From Syntrophobacterales bacterium (GTDB lineage: Bacteria; Desulfobacterota; Desulfobaccia; Desulfobaccales; 0-14-0-80-60-11), in assembly GCA_020060385.1 (NCBI GenBank), contig JAGVAH010000082.1, positions 114,138 to 178,137 of the forward strand: a stretch of 64,000 nucleotides of DNA. Reading direction: 5' to 3'. The notes under the pieces are model-generated. The model was given only the letters and a program-made list of their open reading frames with translations, did not search any database and had not been told where the DNA came from. This document shows positions 1 through 10,277 of this stretch, in pieces (position 1 is the stretch's first letter; every line of letters begins with the position of its first letter). The position numbers and the translations under genes are program-made.

Positions 1-1116
1 CATCATATCAACCTCCTGGGCTCCCTGGGGGAGAGCATGATCAGCAATTTCGACCCTCATCATTTTGATGTCATGCTGGGCATGGACCAAATGGTAGGGC
101 AGATCATGAGTCACACCGGAGGGCCCATCGGCAAGCCCCAACTAATCCTGGTGGGAGTGTGGCAGGAGAACCAGGACTGGCTGTGGCGACTATATCACCA
201 GGCAGGGGGGCAGTTGAGACAATGCGATCTTAAGAAGATAGACTTCCAGAACCTGCTGACCCAGATACCTGAAGATAAATTAGGGGCTTTTCATTATAAC
301 GAAGGTAATCCTTTGCCGCCTAAGTTCCACGATGTCTTAAACAAGATGGACGTATTGGGTTTGAAAGTGGCCAACATGGTGGGTTATATCAACCCTCAAT
401 TATACCTCTTCGCCTGCAATTATGGACGTTCGGTTAATCAGCATGACCTGGCGGTGATCAAGCACCTGGTCATGGAGAGGCTCTTTTTTAAATCCATTGC
501 CGGCCAGATTGCCGCGGTGGAGGATGCCTTCGCTTATACGGTACAGTCCCTGGCCCGGGCCGCCGAGGCCAATGATGAAGATACCGGCAATCATATTGTG
601 CGGGTGGGCGAGTACGCCGCAGTTTTGGCGGAGCATCTGGGGCTCCCGGAGAAATTTGTCCGGAACATCAGGATTCAAGCCCAAATGCATGATGTGGGCA
701 AGGTCCACATCCATCCGGATATCCTGCAGAAACCGGGGGCGCTCTCCCCTGAGGAATGGGAGGTTATGAAAAGACACCCCCTGGCCGGCGGCAAAATCCT
801 GGGAGATCACTCCCGCCTGAGTATGGCCAAGAATATCGCCTTAACCCATCATGAGCGGTGGGATGGCAGCGGCTATCCCTACGGCCTAAAAGGAGAAGAG
901 ATTCCCATTGAAGGCAGGATCGCCATCATTGCCGACCAATATGACGCCCTGAGAAATGCGCGGGTTTATAAGCCCGCGTTTGATCATCAGACTACTTTCC
1001 AAATTCTTGTGGATGGGGATGGTAGAACAAAGCCGGGCCATTTCGATCCAGAGATATTGGCAGGCTTCAAAGCCATGGCTTTTCGGTTTGAAGAGATTTA
1101 CGAGATGCTAAAATAG
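1..1116 (+). CDS. HD-GYP domain protein (putative c-di-GMP phosphodiesterase), 5' end outside window
   Basis: Frame stays open from base 1 upstream of the ATG at 37; motifs MHDVGK and [14 protein letters not shown]. Confidence 0.85.
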   Translation, partial: HHINLLGSLGESMISNFDPHHFDVMLGMDQMVGQIMSHTGGPIGKPQLILVGVWQENQDWLWRLYHQAGGQLRQCDLKKIDFQNLLTQIPEDKLGAFHYNEGNPLPPKFHDVLNKMDVLGLKVANMVGYINPQLYLFACNYGRSVNQHDLAVIKHLVMERLFFKSIAGQIAAVEDAFAYTVQSLARAAEANDEDTGNHIVRVGEYAAVLAEHLGLPEKFVRNIRIQAQMHDVGKVHIHPDILQKPGALSPEEWEVMKRHPLAGGKILGDHSRLSMAKNIALTHHERWDGSGYPYGLKGEEIPIEGRIAIIADQYDALRNARVYKPAFDHQTTFQILVDGDGRTKPGHFDPEILAGFKAMAFRFEEIYEMLK

Positions 1117-1179
1117 TCGTTACCATTAATTTCTCTGTGCCCCTCTCTGCTCTCTGGGCCTCTGTGGTAAAATCTTTTT

Positions 1180-1935
1180 ATGACCTCCCGGCAGACCCCC
1201 GCCATTGTCCTGCAGATCCGCGATTACGGGGAAGCGGACCGGCTGGTAAATTTCCTCACCCCCGACGGGGGCCGGGTCTCCGGCATCGCCAAGCACGCCA
1301 AGAAGAGCAAGCGCCGCTTTGCCAACTGCCTGGAGCCCCTGAACCGGGTGATCTTTCAGCTTTCCCCCCGGCCTCGGGGCGATCTGGAATTCATCCAGCA
1401 GGGAGAACTGGTCAACCCCTTCTCCCATCTCCGCCGAGACCTGCGGCGCCTGGCGGCCGGCGCGGTCCTGGCGGAACTGGCCGGGGAACTCTCCGCGCCG
1501 GTGGAAGCCACCGGCTCCATCTTTCAGACCCTGAACCAGGCCCTGGAACTGTTGGACGGCGGCGGCGCCCCGGACTCCCTGTTGCCGGCATTTTTCCTCC
1601 ATCTCTTGAAATTAGGGGGATACGGCCCCCGTTGGCGGGACTGTCGCCAGTGCGGCCGGGAGCCTGCGCCTCCCCTTTATTTCAGCATTTCCAAAGGGGG
1701 GGTGGTCTGCAGCTCCTGCAGGAACGCGGCCGCGGGGCCTATGCTGCCCCTTACTCCCGGGGTCTGGAAACTGCTGCGCCTGGCCCAGGACCTGCCCCCG
1801 GAAAAACTCCACCGTCTGCGTTTCCCCCCCTCCCAACGGGACCAGAGCCTGGCTCTGCTCCAAAAATTCTCTCGCCATCACCTGGGCCGGGACCTGAAGT
1901 CCTGGTCCTTCTGGGAGAAGATGACCCGGGGCTAG
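1180..1935 (+). CDS. recO: DNA repair protein RecO
   Basis: RecO-like N-terminus (IVLQIRDYGEADRLVNFLTPDGGRVSGIAKHAKKSKRRF) and C-terminal Cys pairs (CRQCG, CSSC). Confidence 0.9.
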   Translation: MTSRQTPAIVLQIRDYGEADRLVNFLTPDGGRVSGIAKHAKKSKRRFANCLEPLNRVIFQLSPRPRGDLEFIQQGELVNPFSHLRRDLRRLAAGAVLAELAGELSAPVEATGSIFQTLNQALELLDGGGAPDSLLPAFFLHLLKLGGYGPRWRDCRQCGREPAPPLYFSISKGGVVCSSCRNAAAGPMLPLTPGVWKLLRLAQDLPPEKLHRLRFPPSQRDQSLALLQKFSRHHLGRDLKSWSFWEKMTRG

Positions 1936-2443
1936 GATAATGTCCCGGTAATACCTTTCCAAAGTAGCGAAGTCCTTTCTCCCTCCCCCTTGAGGGGGGA
2001 GGGTCGGGGTGGGGGTGGCGTCTTTTTGACTGATTACAGGCAGTTTCCCGAAGTCGCCCCCCTCCCCCCGTGGGGCTGATCATTACCCATAAGTCGGATG
2101 AGGCGGAAAGAGCTAAGGGGATATTAAGGGATGCCACGTTTATACACCCCCCTCACCCTAACCCTCTCCCCCCCTTGGGGGGAAAGGCCCGCAAATGTTT
2201 AATATCTGCCATATGTTATTTTTTCCATATCAACTTGTGGGTGATGATCAGCCCCGTGGGGAGGGGGAGTTTTAGGAGGAGTCATTTTGTTAATTATTCC
2301 TGGGACGCGACATTGAGGCACCGGTCTTATACAGTCTTTCATCCCAATCCTTGCCTTGTCTGGCAAATATCAAGTTTTAAAGGAACTTGCCGATATTACT
2401 AAAAATAAGCATCATCACCCACCAACCCCATGCCGGGACGCCC

Positions 2444-3247
2444 ATGAAGACCAAATCCCTGTTTCTGGCTCTGCTTTCCTGCCTCTTCCTCCTTAACCTC
2501 AGCCTTGCCCCCCAGGCCCATGGAGCCCGGGTGTATCTGGTGGTGGACCACGGGGTGGAACAGGATGCGGAAGCCCAGGGCCGGGCCGCGGTCAACGGCG
2601 TCTTTGATTTTTTTCAAAGAATTTATGGGATAGGTCTACAAAGAGATCTACGCATCAAATTCTCCTGCGATAAACTCAACTATAAAAAGGCCATCCAGGA
2701 CTGGTACGGCGCCAGCGAGTCCCAAGCTCATTTAACGGCCAGCTCCTCCCTGGGTGTGCAGCGGCAGGGAGACCTAATAGTAAATTTAGGAGATATCAAC
2801 GGCGACTATCAACAGCTCTTCGTCCTCTGCCACGAGTTGGTGCATTTCTATCAGGCGCAGGAGAGCCTGGATAAACATGGGGCGTTAGGCTGGATGCTGG
2901 AAGGCACGGCTGACGCCCTGGCGGCTCACATTTTGGAGACCGTGGGCGTAAAAAACGCGAGGGGCTACAAAAGCTGTTGGATTGAAAATCTGAAAAAGGT
3001 TCGGGGTGTTCCCAGCCTGGAAAGCCTGCACACCCGCCAGGGACTGATGTCCGCCTGTTATACCTATGGGGGCCGGGTCACCTATGCAACTTCAGCCTTA
3101 GCGGTGATTACCCTGGTGGAGTGGCGGGGCTACCCGGCCCTGTTTACCTACTTCCGGGCCCTGAAAAATTGCAGTCCGGAAGATGCCTTTTACCAGGCCT
3201 TTGGCACCAGGGCCGGGGATTTCGAAAAACAATTCCGCCCCTTTTAG
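2444..3247 (+). CDS. Secreted putative zincin-type metallopeptidase
   Basis: Signal peptide MKTKSLFLALLSCLFLLNLSLAPQAHGA; HELVH zinc motif in CHELVHFYQAQ. ATG at 2444 preferred over the ORF-track start at 2387. Confidence 0.55.
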   Translation: MKTKSLFLALLSCLFLLNLSLAPQAHGARVYLVVDHGVEQDAEAQGRAAVNGVFDFFQRIYGIGLQRDLRIKFSCDKLNYKKAIQDWYGASESQAHLTASSSLGVQRQGDLIVNLGDINGDYQQLFVLCHELVHFYQAQESLDKHGALGWMLEGTADALAAHILETVGVKNARGYKSCWIENLKKVRGVPSLESLHTRQGLMSACYTYGGRVTYATSALAVITLVEWRGYPALFTYFRALKNCSPEDAFYQAFGTRAGDFEKQFRPF

Positions 3248-3470
3248 GGGCCCTCACTTCTCTTGGGGAAGACCGCAGCCACGGGGTTTCAGGCCCGGCC
3301 GGCCAGGCCCGCATTCCTTGCATGGGTTTTCCCGCCCTGGCTCATGCCCATTTTTTTCAAAGTCTTTTAAGATTAAGCACTTTAAAGGCTTGCCTTAATC
3401 ACGGAATTGCCTATTCTAGGGCCAGAGGTTTAACCCTGCGCCCCGGCGAGACGCCCCCGCCAGAAGGGAA

Positions 3471-4352
3471 GTGCTGGACATGCCGCAGCCTTTGACCTAC
3501 CAATCCTGGACCCCGGTGCTTTTGGTGGTCTTCTTTCTCCTCCTGGGGGCCCTGGAAAACCTCTGGCCCCTGCGACGCCTGAAACGCTCCTGGCCCCGGC
3601 GCTGGACCGTTAATCTGGCGGTCACCGCACTCTCCTTCGGGGTGGGTGCGGCCCTGGTGAGGCCCTTGGCCCTGGCTACAGCCGCTTGGGCCCAGTCCCA
3701 TTCCCTGGGTCTCTTCCCCTGGCTGGCCCTACCCTTCTGGGCCCAATTCCTCCTGGGTTTTTTGTGGATGGACGCCACCTTCTATTTCTGGCACCGGGCC
3801 AACCACGTCTTTCCCCTGCTGTGGCGCTTCCACAACGTGCACCACGTGGACCCGGACATGGACGTGTCCACCTCTTTCCGCTTTCATTACGGCGAGACCT
3901 TCTATTCCTCCCTCTTTCGCGTCTTGCAGGTATTACTGGTGGGGCTCTCTCCTTTTACCTATCTGGCCTATGAAGTCGTCTTCAACCTGGCCACCATGTT
4001 TCACCACAGCAACCTGGCCCTCCCCATCGACCTGGAGAGGCGGCTGAATAAGGTGCTGGTCACCCCCCGGATGCACGGCATCCACCATTCCGCGGTGGGC
4101 CAGGAGACCAACTCCAATTATTCCGTCATCTTCTCCTGGTGGGACCGGTTGAACCTGAGCCTGCGCCTCAATGTGCCCCAGAAGGAGGTGGTTATCGGGG
4201 TTCCAGGTTATCTCCTGCCCGGGGACAACCACCTCTGGCCCCTGTTGCTGCAGCCTTTTGAGCACCAGCGCCCCTACTGGCGCTGGCCCACCGGCCGGGC
4301 CAGTGTGCGCAAAATCGTGGCCGCGGCCGATCCCCATCATCTCCTCCCCTGA
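3471..4352 (+). CDS. Sterol desaturase / fatty acid hydroxylase family membrane protein
   Basis: Histidine clusters FWHRANH, RFHNVHHVD, HGIHHS between hydrophobic segments. Confidence 0.88.
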   Translation: MLDMPQPLTYQSWTPVLLVVFFLLLGALENLWPLRRLKRSWPRRWTVNLAVTALSFGVGAALVRPLALATAAWAQSHSLGLFPWLALPFWAQFLLGFLWMDATFYFWHRANHVFPLLWRFHNVHHVDPDMDVSTSFRFHYGETFYSSLFRVLQVLLVGLSPFTYLAYEVVFNLATMFHHSNLALPIDLERRLNKVLVTPRMHGIHHSAVGQETNSNYSVIFSWWDRLNLSLRLNVPQKEVVIGVPGYLLPGDNHLWPLLLQPFEHQRPYWRWPTGRASVRKIVAAADPHHLLP

Positions 4353-4524
4353 GCATCGCCCTTCTCTCGCCCCCGGATTTTTGGCCGTCACCTTGCCCCG
4401 GTTGGCCCAGACTCTTATCATAATTGGATAGGAGGCGGTTTTAGTGAGCAGAGGGCAGTGAAAAGGAGAAGGTCGGATAAATCTCGTTTTTATAACAAGT
4501 CTCAATCTAACGGCAATTTTTCTG

Positions 4525-4582
4525 GAGGGGTGAACCTTGTGTTCGCCCACCCTCGCAGGGCGAATACAAGATTCGCCCCTAC
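4525..4582. repeat. Dispersed hairpin repeat, GGGGYGAACCTNGTGTTCGCCC family
   Basis: Inverted arms; related copy at 28800-28859. Confidence 0.7.
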
Positions 4583-4667
4583 AGCTCAATGCCATTTCAA
4601 GGGGAAAGGTATTACTGCTCAACGCTCACTGACCCGGCCTTCCAAGTCTTGTCAAAGGAGATAAGCC

Positions 4668-5189
4668 ATGAGGCTGCAAGGCAAGCGCATTGCCATCCTG
4701 GTGGAGGATCTCTACCAGGATCAAGAGGTGTGGTATCCCTTGCTGCGCTTCCGGGAGGAAGGCGCGGCAGTGGTGGTGGTGGGCTCCGGCGCCGCCAAGG
4801 TGCATACCAGCAAATACGGCTACCCGGTGGAAGTGGATAAATTCGCCCCCCAGGTGCGGGCCGAACAGTTCGACGGGGTAATCATCCCCGGGGGCTACGC
4901 CCCGGATATCATGCGCCGCCATCCGGCCATGGTCGCACTGGTGCGGGACGCGGTGCAACAGGGCAAGATCGTGGCCGCCATTTGCCACGGGGGCTGGATG
5001 CTGGCCTCTGCCCAGGTTCTTAAAGGCAAGACGGTCACCTGCTTCTTCGCCATCAAGGATGATCTGGTGCACGCGGGGGCTGACTATGTGGACCTGGAGG
5101 TGGCGGTGGACGGCAATCTCATCACCTCCAGGAAGCCCGAGGATCTCCCAGCCTTCTGCCGTACCATCATCGCCGCGCTGGCAGGTTAA
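4668..5189 (+). CDS. DJ-1/PfpI family protein
   Basis: GGYAPDIMRR and nucleophile elbow AICHGGWMLASA. Confidence 0.9.
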   Translation: MRLQGKRIAILVEDLYQDQEVWYPLLRFREEGAAVVVVGSGAAKVHTSKYGYPVEVDKFAPQVRAEQFDGVIIPGGYAPDIMRRHPAMVALVRDAVQQGKIVAAICHGGWMLASAQVLKGKTVTCFFAIKDDLVHAGADYVDLEVAVDGNLITSRKPEDLPAFCRTIIAALAG

Positions 5190-5446
5190 ATCTTCCCGCC
5201 GGCCTGCCCCCTCTGGCAGCAAAACAGGTACAGCGGCTAAGCCTGGGACAGTGGCTCGAACATGTCCCAGGACTGACGCATGCTGGATTAAATATTTTCA
5301 CTAAAATTACCATCAGTTATCCTGCCTAGTCCCTGGCCGCGTCCTTGCAGAAGTGAGTTCCGGGAGCCGGAGAGCCAGGCTCCCGCATCTTCCTGACCGG
5401 GAGAGGGGACCTGGGGCCACTCTCTCCGGGGAGAGGAGCCGGGGCC

Positions 5447-6364
5447 ATGGAAAGAGGTCTCGGACTGGCGGCGGGCCGCGGCTACCAGTGGCTGGGCGCG
5501 GGAGAAGAAGGCCTGGACCGGGCCGTGGTGGCGGGGTTGATGCTGGACGCGGCCTTAAAGGCCGCGCCTGGGCCCCCTGACCCCCAGGCCTGGGGCCGCC
5601 TCCTCAAAATCCGGGTGCAGGAAGCGTTGCTCACCCATCTGGCGGGCCGCATCACCCTGGACCGCTTCCGGGCCTTAATCAGCAGCTTGAACCATTGTTT
5701 CCCCTTTTATCTGCCCCTCATCTCCCCTTTGGCGCAGCCCGGGCCCCCAGGGTCCGGCTCTCCCAGGCCTGCGGCTGCAGAGCCACCCTTTCCCGCCTCT
5801 TTCAACCGGTCGGTGCGCGTCCACCTGTTGGCCACAGCCCTGGCCCGGCTCCGGGGTATTCTCCCCCGGCGGCCCCATAGCAAGTTGCAGGCTGAGAAGC
5901 TGCTCCACTTCCTGGCGGGCACCCGGGGCTGCTGGTTCCGCCTCCGGGACTTCCAGGAGCGCTTCTCTCTGGAGCGCAAGACCGCCTGGGAATACCTGCA
6001 AAAATTTTGGCGGGCCGGGCTTCTTACCCACAACCAGGGCCGGGCTGCGTCGGTGCGCTACGCCTTGGCGGAGCGCTTTTTGCTGGTCCCGGGGGCAGCC
6101 CTCCGGGCCCATGCGGCCGCGGCCCTGGGGGACCTGGACCCCCGCCTGGGGGCCCGGGTGGCGGACTGGCTCATTGCCAGCGGCGGCGCCTCCTTCTGGG
6201 AGGAGGAATGGCGCCGCTTTCTGCCAGGGGCGCCTTTCCAGGAGATTCTGGACCGCCTCACCAACCCTGGTTCTCTCCTGGAGGTGGTGAGGGCCACTCC
6301 GGGGGGTAGCCGCCTCCTGCGGCTGCCCGCAGATTGGCGCCGCCACCCGGAGGCGATCTCCTAA
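5447..6364 (+). CDS. Hypothetical protein with possible winged-helix segment
   Basis: Long ORF in a gene-free gap; winged-helix-like FRLRDFQERFSLERKTAWEYLQKFWRAGLLTHNQ. Confidence 0.55.
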   Translation: MERGLGLAAGRGYQWLGAGEEGLDRAVVAGLMLDAALKAAPGPPDPQAWGRLLKIRVQEALLTHLAGRITLDRFRALISSLNHCFPFYLPLISPLAQPGPPGSGSPRPAAAEPPFPASFNRSVRVHLLATALARLRGILPRRPHSKLQAEKLLHFLAGTRGCWFRLRDFQERFSLERKTAWEYLQKFWRAGLLTHNQGRAASVRYALAERFLLVPGAALRAHAAAALGDLDPRLGARVADWLIASGGASFWEEEWRRFLPGAPFQEILDRLTNPGSLLEVVRATPGGSRLLRLPADWRRHPEAIS

Positions 6365-6679
6365 AGTCAACGGCCCCAGAGTGTCCAGCAGGGTAGACGT
6401 ACCGGCCTTTCCGGTTATCTTATTGGTATATGGTTACTTTTCCCAGGGAACCAGAATCTAGCCAAAATCTAACTTGCTCATTGGCAAGGAAATGATAATA
6501 TATCTCCAGGTCATTTCGACAACCCCTTGCATAGCTGGTCCCTGCAAGCCCTTACAACCATACCTGCATAATTAATCAATCCTGCAATTTTGAGAATCAG
6601 TGAAGCCATCTTGCCTGAGGCTGCGGGGCCGCAGATCAGTATTCAACCAAGAGACCTAGCAATAGGGAGGACTGTAACC

Positions 6680-7762
6680 GTGAACTACGATTTGCCGGAT
6701 ATCCCCTCTCCGGAATTGTGTGCCGGTAAAATCTTCGAGATCAGCGGCAATCGCCTGGAGCCGGAGTTGGCCGCGGAACTGCTGCCCAGAATTCTGCAGC
6801 ATAAATGGCTTATGTCGGAAAAGCTGGCCCGGGACGTGGGCCTGAAGGTGGCGTGCATCGATTTTCTGGAAAACATGGAGCAGGCCCGGGAAGAATACCT
6901 GGCCTATCAATATCACGATCTCCTTAACGAGATGGGCGCCCTGGCCATCAGTCCCCAATTATGGGCCACCATCTCCGATTCCCAACCCCCGAAGCAGATA
7001 GTGCAAAAGAGGATCATTCTGCCCCTAATCCGGGAGAATCTCTCGAAAAAGCATGGAGTTGTGCCTCCCAAGGCCATTATTTTCTTCGGACCTCCGGGCA
7101 CCGGCAAGACCCACTTTGCCAAGGCCATCGCCGGCGCCCTGTCCTGGTGGTTCATCGAGATCGCGCCCAGCATGCTCCTGGCGGACGGCAGCGAAAAGAT
7201 GGGAGCCAATCTCCGGAAGATCATGGAAAAATGCAGGAACTTGAAAGAAGTCGTCATTTTTATCGATGAATTCGAGGAGATTGCCGGGAGCCGGGATGAG
7301 GCCAGCCGCCTGGATAAATCCATTACCAACGAATTCTTGAAACAGGTGCCCTTGTTCAAAAGCCAGGACAACAATCTGCTCCTCATCTGCGCCACCAACT
7401 ACATCCGGGACCTGGACGCCGCACTGCTGCGGCCCGGGCGATTTGATTGCATTATTCCGGTGGGGACTTTGAACGAAGAAGAACGGGCCAATATCCTGGA
7501 ATACTACCTGGCCAAACTGAATACCGGGGAAGTGGACCTCAAACGGGTGATCAAGATGACCTCCCGGTTCACCCCCGCGGATATTGAATATCTCTTCCAG
7601 CAAGTGGCCCAGTTCACCTTCGAGCAGGAACTGGCCACCAGGCAGGATTACCGGGTGACTACGGACACTATCTTTGAGATTATCCCGAAAATCCGGGCTA
7701 CCCTGACTGACGAAATCATCGTGGAGTTCGAAAAGGATAGTATCACCTACTCCCGGTATTAA
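6680..7762 (+). CDS. AAA-family ATPase
   Basis: Walker A GPPGTGKTH, Walker B VVIFIDEFEE, sensor ICATN, arginine-finger region LLRPGRFD. GTG at 6680 or ORF start at 6590 possible. Confidence 0.85.
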   Translation: MNYDLPDIPSPELCAGKIFEISGNRLEPELAAELLPRILQHKWLMSEKLARDVGLKVACIDFLENMEQAREEYLAYQYHDLLNEMGALAISPQLWATISDSQPPKQIVQKRIILPLIRENLSKKHGVVPPKAIIFFGPPGTGKTHFAKAIAGALSWWFIEIAPSMLLADGSEKMGANLRKIMEKCRNLKEVVIFIDEFEEIAGSRDEASRLDKSITNEFLKQVPLFKSQDNNLLLICATNYIRDLDAALLRPGRFDCIIPVGTLNEEERANILEYYLAKLNTGEVDLKRVIKMTSRFTPADIEYLFQQVAQFTFEQELATRQDYRVTTDTIFEIIPKIRATLTDEIIVEFEKDSITYSRY

Positions 7763-7791
7763 ACTTGAGACCTCTGCAAAAGGCTGTTTTT

Positions 7792-7875
7792 TGTCATTCT
7801 GAACGGAGCGCAGCGGAGTGAAGAATCTAGAGTTTCCCCACGCTAGATTCTTCGGTCGCTTCGCTCAGAATGACA
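7792..7875. repeat. Dispersed inverted repeat, TGTCATTCTGANCGGAGCG...CGCTCAGAATGACA family
   Basis: Two head-to-head arms; same family at 40176, 44245, 49393, 61876 and split arms elsewhere. Confidence 0.85.
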
Positions 7876-7955
7876 AGATCGCGAGGCTGAAGCGGGCGAG
7901 ACGCCCGCCCTCCTTTTTTAACCCCGGGCTATACCACCAATGCCGCAGAATCAAT

Positions 7956-9740
7956 TCACCCCGAGGCCGCTTTCCGGAGGCGGATGGCCCCGGGGGTTAC
8001 TTCCACCAGCTCGTCGTCGTTGATGAACTCCATGGCCTGCTCCAGGCTGAACTGCCGGGGGGGCACCAGGCGCAGGGCCTCGTCCGCGCCCGCGGCCCGG
8101 ATATTGGTGAGCTTCTTCTCCTTGGTGATATTCACCCAGATATCTTCGGGCCGGGTATTTTCCCCCACAATCATGCCCCGGTAAACCGGGTCCCCCGGCT
8201 TGACAAAAATCGTGCCCCGGGGCTGCAGGTGGAAAATGGCATAGCCCACCGCCTTGCCGGGCCGGTCCGCGATCAAGGCCCCGTTGGGCCGGCCGCTGAT
8301 CTCTCCCGCGTAGGGCCTGAAACCCTCCAGAATGGTGTTCAAGAGCCCCGTGCCCCGGGAATCGTTCAGGAACTGGCCCCGGAAGCCGATCAAGCCCCGG
8401 GAGGGGATGGTAAACTCCAGGCGCACCCGGCCCGAACCGTGGTTGATCATCTTCACCATCCGCCCCCGGCGCGCGGCCATCTTCTCGGTGACGATGCCGA
8501 TGAACTCCTCGGGAATATCCACCACCGCGGTCTCCACCGGCTCTAAGAGCGAGCCGTCTTTTTCCCGGATGATGACCCGGGGTTTGGAGAGGGACAGTTC
8601 AAAACCTTCCCGGCGCATCATCTCGATCAGGACCGCGAGTTGCAGCTCCCCCCGGGCGCTGACCTTAAAGGCGTCTTTGGACTCCCCCGGCTCCACCTTG
8701 ATGGACACGTTGTACAAGACTTCCTTGTCCAGGCGCTCCTTGAGATGGCGGGAGGTGAGGAGCCTCCCCTCCTTACCGGCCAGGGGCGAATTATTCACGG
8801 AAAAGACCATGGAGATGGTGGGCTCTTCCACGGTGATGCCGGGCAGCGGCCGGGGGTCCTCCGGGTCCGCCAAAGTGTCGCCGATGAAGGCCGCGGGCAC
8901 CCCGGCCACCGCGGCCAGATCGCCGGCGGCGATGCTTTCCGGCTCGCTCCGGTCCAGGCCCTCGAAGCTGTAAATGACGCTGAGGTTGGCCTTCCCGGCC
9001 CTCTGCCCTGCTTTTAAGAGCGCCACTTCCTGGCCTTTTTTAAGCGCGCCGCCGACGATCTTGCCCACGGCGATGAGGCCCACGTAGTCGCTGTAATCCA
9101 GGCTGGTCACCAGAAACTGCAGAGGCCCGTCCGGGTCGTAGCGGGGCGGGGGAATGGCTGAGAGGATGGCTTCAAAGAGGGGCGTCAGGTCCCGCCCCTG
9201 CCCTTCCGGATCGGTCAGGGCGATGCCCGCCTTGGCGTTGGTGTAGAGCACCGGGAACTCCAGTTGCTCCTCGGTGGCGTCCAGATCGATGAACAGGTCG
9301 TAGATCTCGTCCAGCACCTCCTGGGGGCGCCGGTCCTCCCGGTCGATCTTGTTGATGACCACGATGGCCGGGAGCCCTTTTTCCAGGGCTTTTCCCAAAA
9401 CGAAGCGGGTCTGGGGCAAAGGGCCTTCGGTGGCGTCCACCAGGAGCATGACCCCATCCACCAGGTTCAGGGTGCGTTCCACTTCGCCCCCGAAATCTGC
9501 GTGGCCCGGGGTGTCGACGATATTGATCTTCACGCCCTTGTAGGTGATGGCCATGTTCTTGGCCATGATGGTGATGCCCTTTTCCCGCTCCAGGTCCAGG
9601 CTATCCAGGACCCGTTCCGCCACCTGCTCGTTGGCCCGGAAGATGCCGCTCTGCCAGAGCATGGCGTCCGCCAGGGTGGTCTTCCCATGGTCCACGTGGG
9701 CGATGATGGCGATATTGCGCAAATCGTCTCGAGTTTTCAT
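7956..9740 (-). CDS. typA: Ribosome-associated GTPase TypA/BipA
   Basis: [42 protein letters not shown]; full-length TypA-like C-terminus. Confidence 0.95.
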   Translation of the reverse strand: MKTRDDLRNIAIIAHVDHGKTTLADAMLWQSGIFRANEQVAERVLDSLDLEREKGITIMAKNMAITYKGVKINIVDTPGHADFGGEVERTLNLVDGVMLLVDATEGPLPQTRFVLGKALEKGLPAIVVINKIDREDRRPQEVLDEIYDLFIDLDATEEQLEFPVLYTNAKAGIALTDPEGQGRDLTPLFEAILSAIPPPRYDPDGPLQFLVTSLDYSDYVGLIAVGKIVGGALKKGQEVALLKAGQRAGKANLSVIYSFEGLDRSEPESIAAGDLAAVAGVPAAFIGDTLADPEDPRPLPGITVEEPTISMVFSVNNSPLAGKEGRLLTSRHLKERLDKEVLYNVSIKVEPGESKDAFKVSARGELQLAVLIEMMRREGFELSLSKPRVIIREKDGSLLEPVETAVVDIPEEFIGIVTEKMAARRGRMVKMINHGSGRVRLEFTIPSRGLIGFRGQFLNDSRGTGLLNTILEGFRPYAGEISGRPNGALIADRPGKAVGYAIFHLQPRGTIFVKPGDPVYRGMIVGENTRPEDIWVNITKEKKLTNIRAAGADEALRLVPPRQFSLEQAMEFINDDELVEVTPGAIRLRKAASG

Positions 9741-10277
9741 AAATCCTCGGCAAAATATGGGCCGCGTCCGGAGCGGCCTTTATCTCACTACTCCTTTTGG
9801 ATTGATAAGCAGACAGTATTTAGCTATCAGCTAACAAAAGGCAACTTACCTTGTCTTTTGCTAAAGACTAAAAGCTGAAGGCTGGTATGCAAAAATCCGG
9901 GCAGGACGGCAGGGAAACCCCTCCGTTTAATCTTGGCTGGCAAAATCTTGCGGCAAGTTCCCGGCAGTATTTATATGGAGTTTAACGTTTGCGCCCTTTT
10001 TGCGCAAGACAGCGAAAAAATCCGGAAGTTCTCCAAGCAAATTTTGGATACAGTGTTGATCATGATGAGTTTACCGCTAAACCTTTTTCACTGATTATGT
10101 TTACAATATATTTTTTTCTGAATTTGTGCTACCCTTCTTTCCCTGAGACAATTTTGGCAGCAAGGAAAGAACTTTTTCGAGATTAACCCCCCACTTAAGG
10201 GTTCCAGGACTTTTTTAACTGGGGGTGCCAAGATTGCCGCATAATCACCAGATGATTATACCAAAGGGGAGGTTGTC

